In this document: positions 1-7,555 of the stretch, in pieces | How the letters are laid out: each line of letters begins with the position of its first letter | How positions within the stretch are numbered: position 1 is the first letter of the stretch | Source of the DNA: Anaerolineae bacterium | GTDB taxonomy: Bacteria > Chloroflexota > Anaerolineae > 4572-78 > NAK82 | DNA: 20,982 nt | Assembly: GCA_025062175.1 (NCBI GenBank) | Contig: JANXAX010000006.1 | Location: forward strand, 1 to 20,982 | Reading direction: 5' to 3' | Made by a program: the position numbers and the translations under genes | The notes under the pieces: model-generated | Seen by the model: the letters and a program-made list of their open reading frames with translations, nothing else | Told to the model about the DNA's origin: nothing | Databases searched by the model: none

Positions 1-414
1 GCCAAGCTCGCTTATCGTGTGTATAAGGAGCTCTTCGGCTCGCCGCGCTTCCAGCGCTTGGCGGAACAAGGGGCACGGCCACAACGGCTGCTCTGGGCGA
101 GCACTAGCACCAAGAATCCTGCCTATCGCGACGTCCTCTACGTCGAGGAGCTGATCGGTGCGCCCACTGTGAACACCATGCCACCCCAGACGCTCGAAGC
201 ATTCAAAGACCATGGTCGATTGCGCAACAGCCTGGAGGAAGACCTGACCGGCGCCGAAGCCACCATCCGTCAATTCGAAGAAGCCGGTCTGAGCATCCAG
301 GCAATCACCGATCAACTGTTGGAAGAGGGGGTCGCGGCTTTCTCGCAGTCTTTCAATGAACTGCTGGCCGCTATCCAGGCGCAGATGCAAGCGGTGGCGA
401 CGCCGGCATCATAA
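1..414 (+). CDS. tal: Transaldolase, C-terminal part (5' end outside window)
   Basis: Transaldolase moves a dihydroxyacetone unit between sugar phosphates in the non-oxidative pentose phosphate pathway, in the cytoplasm. The reading frame is open from the first base (AKLAYRVYKELF...) and ends at TAA, leaving about 137 residues. The stretch RLLWASTSTKNPAYRDVLYV followed by ELIGAPTVNTMPPQTLEAF is the characteristic C-terminal half of class I transaldolases; the Schiff-base lysine lies upstream of the window. In several Chloroflexota transaldolase is fused to phosphoglucose isomerase. Here the protein stops after the transaldolase domain, so no such C-terminal fusion exists. It lies 45 bases upstream of the SGNH hydrolase gene on the same strand. 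The family call is firm; the true start cannot be seen. Confidence 0.93.
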   Translation, partial: AKLAYRVYKELFGSPRFQRLAEQGARPQRLLWASTSTKNPAYRDVLYVEELIGAPTVNTMPPQTLEAFKDHGRLRNSLEEDLTGAEATIRQFEEAGLSIQAITDQLLEEGVAAFSQSFNELLAAIQAQMQAVATPAS

Positions 415-459
415 GGGTCTCAAGGCAGTGCGCCCGACCCTAGACGGAGAGGAAGGGCA

Positions 460-1086
460 ATGAAGACGATCCTATGCTACGGAGATTCCAATACATGGGG
501 GTATAACCCGCTCAACGGAGAGCGCTACCAGCGCGAGGTGCGCTGGACCGGCGTGTTAGCGCGCGAGCTAGGAAACGACTATGACGTCATCGAAGAGGGG
601 CTAAACGGACGCACCACCGTCTGGGATGACCCGATCGAAGGCTACAAGAACGGCAAAGAGTACCTGATCCCGTGCCTAGAAACCCACCGCCCGCTCGACC
701 TGGTGGTCCTGATGCTCGGCACCAATGACCTCAAGGTGCGTTTTTCGCTCTCAGCTTACGACATCGCGCAGGGCGTGGGAGTGTTGGTGGACATCATCCG
801 GAAGAGTGCTGCCGGACCTGGTGGCAGCGCGCCGCAGGTGTTGCTCATCGCGCCGCCACCGGTGGCCAGGTTGAGCGAATTCGCCGAGATGTTCGAGGGT
901 GCTGCCGAGAAGTCGCGCCGTCTGGCACAGCATTATCAGGCCATCGCTGCCCAATACGGCTGCGCGTTTCTGGATGCCGGCTCCGTGATCGTCTCCAGCG
1001 ATGTGGATGGCATCCACTTTGACCCGCCCGAGCATCGCAAGCTGGGGCTGGCCGTGGCCCAGCGCGTCAGGGAGCTGTTGGGGTGA
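460..1086 (+). CDS. SGNH/GDSL hydrolase, MsAcT-type esterase/acyltransferase
   Basis: A 208-residue serine hydrolase with all SGNH blocks visible: GDSNTWG with nucleophile Ser10 (block I), EEGLNGRTT with Gly47 (block II), LGTND with Asn89 (block III) and DGIHF with catalytic Asp183 and His186 (block V). Order and local motifs (VRWTGVLA, IEEGLNGRTT, MLGTND, DAGSVI, DGIHF) match, from memory, the Mycobacterium smegmatis acyltransferase/perhydrolase MsAcT and related arylesterases. It therefore probably hydrolyses or transfers short acyl groups on small alcohol or aryl esters; the natural substrate is unknown. No signal peptide is seen, so it should be cytoplasmic. An AG-rich ribosome site (GGAGAGGAAGGG) precedes the ATG. 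Length is normal for the family. Confidence 0.9.
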   Translation: MKTILCYGDSNTWGYNPLNGERYQREVRWTGVLARELGNDYDVIEEGLNGRTTVWDDPIEGYKNGKEYLIPCLETHRPLDLVVLMLGTNDLKVRFSLSAYDIAQGVGVLVDIIRKSAAGPGGSAPQVLLIAPPPVARLSEFAEMFEGAAEKSRRLAQHYQAIAAQYGCAFLDAGSVIVSSDVDGIHFDPPEHRKLGLAVAQRVRELLG

Positions 1087-1186
1087 AGATGAGATGATAA
1101 TGCTAACACTGCACAGCGATGCTGTGTCTGCATCACCTGAAAATCTAAAAGGCGGCCCATGCGGTGCAGGCCGGCATTTATAGCCC

Positions 1187-1191
1187 AGGAG
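1187..1191 (+). promoter_or_regulatory. Ribosome binding site favouring the GTG start at 1203
   Basis: AGGAG lies 11 bases before GTG 1203, in the frame of the DHH phosphoesterase. The in-frame GTG at 1164 has only a weak GGCGG-like sequence upstream. This is the main reason for preferring the shorter protein; the spacing is longer than ideal. Confidence 0.45.
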
Positions 1192-1202
1192 ATGAATGTC
1201 CC

Positions 1203-2222
1203 GTGTGGGATGAGGTTTTAGCCATCCTGCAACGTCATCATCGCTTCCTCATTACTACGCACTCTAACCCAGACCTGGACGCTCTGGGGTGTGAGCTGGC
1301 ACTGGATGAGCACCTGCGCGCAACGGGCAAGCAGGTGTGCATCCTGAACAGCGACCCCATCGCACGGCCGCATCGTTTCGTCGACCCACAACGGCGTATC
1401 CGGGTGTATCAGCCGCATCGTCACGATCAGGTGATCGAGCAGGCCGAGGTGCTCATCGTGCTGGATGCCTCAGGGGGATGGAAGCGCCTCGGCCGGATTG
1501 GGGACACGCTGGCGCGTATGCGCCCCTACGCGGTGCGTATTGACCATCATCCCGACCCGCAGCGCTTCGCTGATGTAGAGGTGGTGGACGATAGCGCGGC
1601 CGCGACCGCTGAGCTGGTCTTCGACCTGGTGCGCGCCGCTTCAGGGCAGATCACCAAGACAATGGCGCGTGCCCTCTACGTGGCGATCCTGACCGATACC
1701 GGTTCCTTTCGCTATCCCAAGACCAGCCCCCGGACACACCGCATTACGGCTGAACTGATCGAATTGGGCGCCGACCCCGCTGAGTTGGCGAAGCTCGCCT
1801 ATAACCAGTATTCGTTGAACTTGCTACGCCTGCAGGGGCATATGCTCGATATCATGCAATCAGATGCCGAAGGACGTCTGGTGTGGAGTGTGTTGGATCA
1901 GGACACGCTGCGCACCTATGGTGTGCGGGAAGCAGAGCTGGACAACTTCGCCAGCTTTGGCTTGCAGGTGGCCGGAACGCTGGTCAGCGTGTTATGTGTC
2001 GAGACACCTGATGGACGAGTCAAGGTGAGCCTGCGCAGCGATGCATCGCTGCCGGTCAACGACCTAGCGGCGGAATGGGGCGGTGGTGGCCATGCCTCCG
2101 CTGCCGGCGCTACTGTGTCGGGAGATTTGCGCCAAGTGACCGAGATGGTGATCTCCCGCGTAAAGGCACTGCTCGATTCCAACGGGCCACGGGTACCGGA
2201 TCCTGCTTCCCCAACCCCTTAG
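1203..2222 (+). CDS. nrnA: DHH/DHHA1 phosphoesterase, NrnA-like oligoribonuclease/pAp phosphatase
   Basis: NrnA-type enzymes degrade nanoRNA and dephosphorylate 3'-phosphoadenosine 5'-phosphate with Mn2+ in the cytoplasm. From GTG 1203 the protein has 339 residues, a normal NrnA length. Visible motifs: THSNPDLDALG at about 19-29 with ligands His20, Asp24 and Asp26; VLDASG with Asp88; the signature IDHHP with DHH at 114-116; LTDTGSFRY with Asp165; and the C-terminal DHHA1 substrate motif GGGGHASAAGA starting at about 293. Two motif positions are unusual: Leu replaces the common Gly or Pro in NPDxDA, and Gly follows DAS where Asp is common. GTG 1164 would add 13 residues with no recognisable motif. 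The last dozen residues are Pro-rich. The family is clear; nanoRNase versus pAp specificity cannot be read from sequence. Confidence 0.88.
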   Translation: MWDEVLAILQRHHRFLITTHSNPDLDALGCELALDEHLRATGKQVCILNSDPIARPHRFVDPQRRIRVYQPHRHDQVIEQAEVLIVLDASGGWKRLGRIGDTLARMRPYAVRIDHHPDPQRFADVEVVDDSAAATAELVFDLVRAASGQITKTMARALYVAILTDTGSFRYPKTSPRTHRITAELIELGADPAELAKLAYNQYSLNLLRLQGHMLDIMQSDAEGRLVWSVLDQDTLRTYGVREAELDNFASFGLQVAGTLVSVLCVETPDGRVKVSLRSDASLPVNDLAAEWGGGGHASAAGATVSGDLRQVTEMVISRVKALLDSNGPRVPDPASPTP

Positions 2223-2264
2223 CCCATGAAGTGTGAAATTTTACTCGCTTGAGGAGGATAACTT

Positions 2265-3542
2265 ATGCCTGACAAGGCGCGTATCCGCCAAGTGCGGGAA
2301 CATCTAGAGCACTACTTGACCACCAGTCTGTTGCCCTTCTGGATCGAACGTTCACCGGACTATGAATATGGCGGTTTTCTCACTTATTTTGACCGTCATG
2401 GCCGGCCCACCGGCGAGACGACCAAGACCTTCCTGATGCAGATTCGCATGCTCTATACGATGTCCAGCACACACCGCTACGGCTATGGCGGCGGTCGGTG
2501 CGGGGAGCTAGCGCGCATGGGCGCCCAGTTCCTGATCGATCATTACTGGGATACGGAGCATGAAGGCTGGTTTTGGATCGCGGACCGGCAGGGCAATCCT
2601 ACCGTCAGGGCCAAGATTGGCTATGGCCAATGTTTTGCGATGTACGCCTTCAGCGAGTACATGGCCCCGGGCGATGTGCGGGGTCGCGAGATGGCCGAAC
2701 GTACCTACGCGGCGGTGTGTAAACACATGGTCGATACACGCCACGGAGGGTACTTGGAGATCATGCAGCCTGACTGGCAACCCGAACGACCGGGGCGCTT
2801 CGGCGGCGACCGCAAGAGCATGGACGTGCACATGCACATGATGGAAGCGCTGACGAATATGTATGAGATGACCCGCTCGCCTACCCATCGTCGCCGCTTG
2901 CTCGAGGTGATCGACCTGATCATCCACCGCATGCTGCGGCCAGAGAACGGCACCGGCTACATCCAGTTCGCACTGGACTTCACCCCCCTGCCGGCGATTA
3001 TGTTCGAGGTTGCGTGGGGGCGGGACAAGCCACCGGAGGACGGCCAGGCACGTCCCTTGGAGTACACCTCATACGGCCATAATGTCGAGTTCGCCTGGTT
3101 GTTGTTGCACGCGGCGGATATCCTGGGGAAACCGCGTCAGGAATATGCTGCGGTGGTGCGTCCCATCTTTGACAACTGCCTCGAGTTCGGCGTTGACTGG
3201 GAATATGGGGGTGTCTTCGTCGAGGGGCCTTACAATCGCCCTACCACCCTCACCGAGAAGCAATTCTGGCAGCAGGCGGAGGTGATGATCGGCTTCTTGG
3301 ACGCTTATGCCCTCTTCGGCGAGGAGAAATATTGGCAGGGGTTCGAGAACGTCTACCGCTTCGTGTTCGACAAGTTCGTGGTCATGGAGGCAGGCGGGGA
3401 ATGGTACGAGCGAGTGGACCGTTACGGCAACCCGATCGACGATGCGCTGGGCCACGCCTGGAAGATCAGCTATCACACGGTGCGGTGCATTGTGCAATGT
3501 ATTCGTCGGCTGCGCCGGCTGGAGAATAGCAGTGCGAGCTGA
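2265..3542 (+). CDS. AGE-family sugar epimerase (cellobiose 2-epimerase/acylglucosamine 2-epimerase-like)
   Basis: A 425-residue (alpha/alpha)6-barrel enzyme of the N-acylglucosamine 2-epimerase superfamily, the usual size. Family landmarks appear in order: KTFLMQIRMLY at 54-64, GYGQCFAMYAFSEY at 119-132, DVHMHMMEALT at 187-197, SYGHNVEFAWLL at 269-280 with candidate catalytic His272, KQFWQQAEVMIGFLDAY at 332-348, and HAWKISYH at 397-404 with candidate catalytic His404. The HMHxxEA, GHNxE and W(K)xxYH combination resembles cellobiose/mannobiose 2-epimerases more than GlcNAc epimerases, so 2-epimerisation of a beta-linked disaccharide is the likeliest role; a monosaccharide isomerase is also possible. 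There is no signal peptide. A strong GAGGAGG site sits just before the ATG. Confidence 0.87.
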   Translation: MPDKARIRQVREHLEHYLTTSLLPFWIERSPDYEYGGFLTYFDRHGRPTGETTKTFLMQIRMLYTMSSTHRYGYGGGRCGELARMGAQFLIDHYWDTEHEGWFWIADRQGNPTVRAKIGYGQCFAMYAFSEYMAPGDVRGREMAERTYAAVCKHMVDTRHGGYLEIMQPDWQPERPGRFGGDRKSMDVHMHMMEALTNMYEMTRSPTHRRRLLEVIDLIIHRMLRPENGTGYIQFALDFTPLPAIMFEVAWGRDKPPEDGQARPLEYTSYGHNVEFAWLLLHAADILGKPRQEYAAVVRPIFDNCLEFGVDWEYGGVFVEGPYNRPTTLTEKQFWQQAEVMIGFLDAYALFGEEKYWQGFENVYRFVFDKFVVMEAGGEWYERVDRYGNPIDDALGHAWKISYHTVRCIVQCIRRLRRLENSSAS

Positions 3543-3716
3543 GAGGTGCATTGGGCTCAGTTGCAAACATAGGCGCAGTGTGGCAAGAAAGATACAAAAC
3601 ATTGCAAGGTTGGCAAAAGAACCTGTAACTTTCTCTCCACAGATTTGTTGCCTTTTCATCGTCAACTGGGCCGCAGCACTCTCCGATCGAGAGAAGGTGA
3701 GTTTTTGGCTTCCGAT

Positions 3717-5963
3717 ATGGGACTGCATATAGGGGGGAGATACTGGTGGCTGTTGGGCCTATTGGTGGTGGCCCTGGCAGTACGCCTCCCCAACTTGGGC
3801 AAGTTTCTCACCCCCGACGAATTCCTTTGGGTGGACCGCTCGCGCAATTTCCTCGCTGGTCTGCTCGATCCCCATTTCGCCTGCAAGTCCGAAGTTTTGC
3901 ACACCGGCTTCGAGCAGGCCCAGGGGTTGGCGTGCACGCTGCGCACCGGCCATCCGGGTGTCACTACGATGTGGAGTGGCAGCCTGGGCATCCTATTGCG
4001 TTACCTGGCGGACAGGACACCAGATTCCCTCCTCGACTACACCCTTAGTCTGCCCACCAATCCGCTGGACGCCCGGCTCATCGTGCCCGAACGTCTGCCT
4101 TCGGTGCTCTTCCTCAGCTTAGCCATTATGCTGATCGCGTGGCTGGTCGGGAAGCTGTTCCACAACTATCGGGTCGGCCTGGTGGCCGGCCTGCTCATGG
4201 CACTCGACCCGTTCCACGCCGCTCTGTCACGCGTCATTCACCATGATGCGCTGGCAGCTACTTTCATGAGCCTGGCAGTGCTGACCGCGCTGTTATACTG
4301 GATACACCACGGGTCACGTCATTGGCTCATTGCCTCAGGCGTGTGCGGCGGCCTGGCATTTCTCAGCAAAAGCTCTACCTTGTTCCTAGCACCTTTTGTG
4401 CTTCTGCTAGCTCTATGGTCGCTGCTGGCTAAGATCATATATAACCAGTCCCTCTGCGGACGGCATCTGCTGCGCGTCTCCATTGATGCCAGTGTGTGGT
4501 TGATCGCTGCTGTTGCTACTTTCTGTGTCTGCTGGCCAGCGATGTGGGTGATACCCACGGATGCCGTACGCACGATATTTGCCGTGGGGATGAAATATGC
4601 CAGCGAGGGCCATGCCAAGGGCAATTACTTTTTCGGCACTATTTCCAATGACCCCGGAGTGCTCTTTTACCCTTTCACCTGGCTTTTGCGCAGCTCACCC
4701 TTAGCTTGGATTGGCCTGTTCACCTTGCTCTGGACGGCGCTCAGGCACTGGACACGAGGGTCTAGGGTCGAGGAAAACAACGCGGATGCGAGCTGTGCAT
4801 CTCTCCGTAATCGGATCCTACACTGGCTCGAGCGGGCTGGCCTCGTGTCCACACGGGTTCGCTCAGGCGATGCCGCGGTTCTCTGGCTTTTGTGCCTGTA
4901 TGTCATGCTCTTCACAATCTTCATGACTTTTGGTGAAAAGAAACAGGATCGTTATCTCCTACCGGTCTATCCTATCCTCAGTACTATGGCTGCGGTGGGG
5001 CTGAGCAGATTGGCCATCGGGTCACTGGGCAAATTAGCACACCACCCAGTTATTGCGCACACAGTATTCCCGCTGCTGCTGGCAGTTATTCTGATTTTTC
5101 AAGGCTTCCTAATCGTCGTGCACCATCCCTATTACTTTACTTATTATAACCCTCTGTTGGGGGGTATCCGCGGAGCACAGTCCATGGTGACCATCGGCTG
5201 GGGTGAGGGGCTGGACCTGGCGGCGGATTATCTCAACCGCAAGCCGAACGCGGAGCAGTTGCGTGTGGCCACTTGGTACCACTCTACTTTCGCCCCATTC
5301 TTCAAGGGGGAGGCGGTTGGCTACTCGAAGGAGAAAGGCAAGGCGCTAAGCGGCAACTATGTACTCTTTTATATTAATCAGCTGCAGCGGCGCTTCCCCG
5401 ATGAGGAACTCTTTCGCTATTTCGAGCAGCGTTATCAGCCGGAGGCGATCATCTCGCTCCATGGCATCCCCTATGTGGTGATCTATCCGGGGCCGGGAAT
5501 GCAGCATTACGTCGAAGACCGTGTGAACGAACATCGCCGCAGTTATCGTGGCATCGCTGCGCTGTTGGGCTGGGATTGGCTGGATGTTGCCGACCCCGAC
5601 CGTCCCAGTGTCGCGGCCGGGAATGGGTTGCGCTTCCGTCTCTACTGGGAGTATCTGGGCAAACGCCCTGAGGAAAGGTTCTTCTTCCGGCTGCTAGACG
5701 TGGAAGGGCGTCGCGTTGTCGAGGCGCTCAGCCAACCCCTGCTGAACGAAAACGGTGACCCGTCCACTTGGCGCAGAGGACAGATCATCGTCGAGGAGGG
5801 AGTCTTGACTGTTCCGGCAGACACAGCCCCCGGCGAATACCGGTTGCAGATCGGTTTTTACACCCAGGCGCCGGCCGTGACGGAGGGAGAGCTGGTGTTC
5901 GACCTGCCAGAGCTGGATGCGCATGTGTGCGTGACGGCTCCTGTCCAGCTGCGCAAGGGATAA
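3717..5963 (+). CDS. GT39-like polytopic membrane glycosyltransferase with C-terminal beta-rich module
   Basis: A 748-residue membrane protein with the layout of dolichyl/polyprenyl-phosphate-sugar transferases (GT-C fold). It has a first transmembrane helix at about 8-24, then an extracytoplasmic loop with the acidic pair in TPDEFLWVDRS (Asp34-Glu35) where GT-C enzymes keep their catalytic acid, then TGHPGVTT at about 78-85. About ten more hydrophobic helices run to residue 465. HHPYYFTYYNPLLGG and IGWGEGLDLAADYLN begin the outer soluble part, and the last 130 residues are a beta-rich module (RFRLYWEYL...GEYRLQIGFY). It likely transfers a lipid-linked sugar to a surface polymer or protein; donor and acceptor are unknown. 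Start is uncertain: ATG 3717 lacks a well-spaced ribosome site, while TTG 3705 has GAAGGTGA upstream. Seven mostly cytosine-poor codons separate the two choices from any conserved motif. Confidence 0.85.
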   Translation: MGLHIGGRYWWLLGLLVVALAVRLPNLGKFLTPDEFLWVDRSRNFLAGLLDPHFACKSEVLHTGFEQAQGLACTLRTGHPGVTTMWSGSLGILLRYLADRTPDSLLDYTLSLPTNPLDARLIVPERLPSVLFLSLAIMLIAWLVGKLFHNYRVGLVAGLLMALDPFHAALSRVIHHDALAATFMSLAVLTALLYWIHHGSRHWLIASGVCGGLAFLSKSSTLFLAPFVLLLALWSLLAKIIYNQSLCGRHLLRVSIDASVWLIAAVATFCVCWPAMWVIPTDAVRTIFAVGMKYASEGHAKGNYFFGTISNDPGVLFYPFTWLLRSSPLAWIGLFTLLWTALRHWTRGSRVEENNADASCASLRNRILHWLERAGLVSTRVRSGDAAVLWLLCLYVMLFTIFMTFGEKKQDRYLLPVYPILSTMAAVGLSRLAIGSLGKLAHHPVIAHTVFPLLLAVILIFQGFLIVVHHPYYFTYYNPLLGGIRGAQSMVTIGWGEGLDLAADYLNRKPNAEQLRVATWYHSTFAPFFKGEAVGYSKEKGKALSGNYVLFYINQLQRRFPDEELFRYFEQRYQPEAIISLHGIPYVVIYPGPGMQHYVEDRVNEHRRSYRGIAALLGWDWLDVADPDRPSVAAGNGLRFRLYWEYLGKRPEERFFFRLLDVEGRRVVEALSQPLLNENGDPSTWRRGQIIVEEGVLTVPADTAPGEYRLQIGFYTQAPAVTEGELVFDLPELDAHVCVTAPVQLRKG

Positions 5964-5967
5964 TACT

Positions 5968-6488
5968 GCGTACCAGGCACAGGGCGCGATCGAGCTCACC
6001 CGCATGAATCCCCCATACCACGAAGGTGCGGCGTCGCGCAACCTAGATGTACACTGGAGACAAAGGGTAGCGGCAGGTGCTCCGATCAGAATAATCAGAC
6101 CGGGAAGCGGAAAGGGACCTTTATGGGCACAAGTTGTGTAACAGCCCGCGTACGGCGATGGAGTTTGATCACGTGTGTGATGGTGACACCGAGGAATGCA
6201 CCGGATGACGAACCGTTGGCGCGCTTGGTCGCCCAAGACCGTGCGCAGGGGGGTGCCGGTGAAGACCTATACTGCCGACTATGGGTGTGACAGCACAGAG
6301 AATCATTCTCGGTTGATGTGCCAGGGGCTCTGTCCCCCAGTTCGGCCGAACCGCTACTGTACCTAGAAGAAGATAGGAACCAAGGGGTGTGGCCGGCGCT
6401 CACGGCAACACCGCAATATCAGGCAGGGCAGGCGGTGCGCTACAAGCCAAGATGGAGCGGAGGGACGAAAACGGGGCCGAAAAAATGA
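5968..6488 (+). pseudogene. Possible decayed remnant of a surface beta-module (intergenic region)
   Basis: This is most of a 680-base stretch with no intact gene. Conceptual translation gives discontinuous coding-like pieces in different frames. The first, about 5968-6138, contains NLDVHWRQRVAAGAPIRI and a PLWAQ tail, ending at TAA. The last, 6291-6485, contains EPLLYLEEDRNQGVWPAL and ends at TGA. The first piece recalls the 'LxxxWrxxxpxxxxxxxxxL.d..G..wAQ' pattern of the C-terminal modules carried by both large glycosyltransferases in this window. I infer a broken second module of the upstream gene, or the relic of another envelope gene. None of the pieces has a good start with a ribosome site. 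The similarity is by eye and weak; it may simply be non-coding DNA. Confidence 0.25.
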
Positions 6489-6571
6489 GAGAATGAACGC
6501 CGGGCACGGCGGGACATTAGATGAGAGGATATTCACAACCTACATCACAGGGAGAGACTTTTTTCAACCGT

Positions 6572-6600
6572 TTGCACAGGCTATCAGGCTGGAGTAGAAT
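6572..6600 (+). promoter_or_regulatory. Predicted sigma70-like promoter for the protease/envelope block
   Basis: TTGCAC at 6572-6577 and TAGAAT at 6595-6600 are separated by exactly 17 bases. They match TTGACA/TATAAT at four and five of six positions respectively. The expected transcription start near 6607 gives a leader of roughly 35 bases before the S49 protease start. It sits at the end of a long non-coding stretch, where a promoter for the downstream run of plus-strand genes would be expected. Confidence 0.55.
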
Positions 6601-6632
6601 GGCCGTGAGCGGGTCTCGCTCAAAGCAGAATT

Positions 6633-6637
6633 AGGAG
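6633..6637 (+). promoter_or_regulatory. Ribosome binding site deciding the S49 protease start
   Basis: AGGAG directly abuts the ATG at 6638, too close to serve it, but lies 6 bases before the in-frame ATG at 6644. The second ATG is therefore the better start, shortening the protein by two residues. Confidence 0.6.
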
Positions 6638-6643
6638 ATGCCT

Positions 6644-7555
6644 ATGCGACCAAGACTATGGCGCATCGGGGTTGAGCTTATCTTCTTGCTCACCTGTCTG
6701 GCGATCGGTCTAGTGCTGAGCATGCGCTTCGCACCTCGTCCGATCATCGGAACGATGCATTTTGAAGGGTTGATTGTGCCCCCGAGCGCTCGGCAAATGT
6801 GGAATATTCTGGAGGCAGCACGTCGCGACCCGCGCGTGGCCGGCATCGTGATAGAGGTCAGCTCCTTCGGTGGAGACGCCAGCAGCAGCGAGAAGCTTTA
6901 CCACGCGATGGCTAAATTTCGCCAAGAGAAACCACTCGTGGTGGTCATCGACGGCGAGGCAACCAGTGGAGGCTATTATGCTGCAATTGCCGCTAACAAA
7001 ATCTATGCGACTGCTGCTGCTGCCGTGGGCAACATTGGCGTCTGGATGTCACGTCCTACAGACCCCATGATCGTGCCCGACGTCTTGAGCACGGGGCCTT
7101 ACAAGCTGGGGGGTGGCAGCCGCTTCGATAACATCCGTCAACTAGAAATGGTCAAGGATGCCTTTGTCACCACTGTGCTCCATGAGCGTACGCAATCCCC
7201 TTATAACCCGTTGCGCATCGATGGAAGCATCTTGGAGGAGGGACACATCTACTTGGGCAGCGAAGCGTTGGCGTTGGGTATGGTGGATGCATTGGGCAGC
7301 ATCAGCGATGCCATCGCCGATGTCGCGATGTTGGCAGGGGTGGAGCAGTACGAAGTGCGCGATCTGACGGAGTACTTGGGCTTGCCCTTCCAGCCGGTTG
7401 ACCCTTTCCAGGTGCTTGGCACGTTGCGCCGGACGTGGCCCGGCGAAGTCTTGCTTCTGGACACCCGTTTCATCCCACTTGTCAACCAAGAGACCGAATC
7501 GACTTCCCTTGAAATCGCCGGCGCCCCAGCTTCGCCTGGAGAAAAGACCCCATGA
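6644..7555 (+). CDS. Membrane-anchored S49 peptidase, SppA (signal peptide peptidase)-like
   Basis: SppA-type enzymes cleave remnant signal peptides and other membrane-associated peptides with a Ser/Lys dyad in a ClpP/crotonase fold. This 303-residue protein has an N-terminal hydrophobic anchor at about 9-27. The core then follows with VAGIVIEVSSFGGDAS (oxyanion region) and EATSGGYYAA, whose Ser108 is the expected nucleophile. The stretch STGPYKLGG supplies Lys154 as the probable base, about 46 residues later as in single-domain bacterial SppA. YLGSEALALGMVDALGS near 225-245 is the usual helical end of the domain. Size matches short (Bacillus-type) SppA, not the double-domain E. coli form. 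The usual acidic residue after the lysine is replaced by Leu-Gly, so activity should not be taken for granted. Its stop overlaps the next gene's ATG (ATGA), indicating translational coupling. Confidence 0.85.
   Translation: MRPRLWRIGVELIFLLTCLAIGLVLSMRFAPRPIIGTMHFEGLIVPPSARQMWNILEAARRDPRVAGIVIEVSSFGGDASSSEKLYHAMAKFRQEKPLVVVIDGEATSGGYYAAIAANKIYATAAAAVGNIGVWMSRPTDPMIVPDVLSTGPYKLGGGSRFDNIRQLEMVKDAFVTTVLHERTQSPYNPLRIDGSILEEGHIYLGSEALALGMVDALGSISDAIADVAMLAGVEQYEVRDLTEYLGLPFQPVDPFQVLGTLRRTWPGEVLLLDTRFIPLVNQETESTSLEIAGAPASPGEKTP

Noticed and set aside
414..441. AGGGTC/GACCCT inverted repeat after transaldolase
   Set aside because: A six-base stem with a 16-base loop and no T-run is too weak for a terminator call.
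1112..1126. Hairpin CACAGC-GAT-GCTGTG after the SGNH hydrolase
   Set aside because: The stem is perfect, but no T-run follows and the next gene reads on in the same direction, so I do not call it a terminator.
3069..3728. 219-residue open frame on the minus strand
   Set aside because: It overlaps the conserved 3' part of the AGE-family epimerase in antisense and shows no family features.
6291..6488. Short coding-like frame with LYLEEDRNQGVW as a separate small gene
   Set aside because: It has no ATG or well-placed ribosome site and fits better as part of a decayed region.
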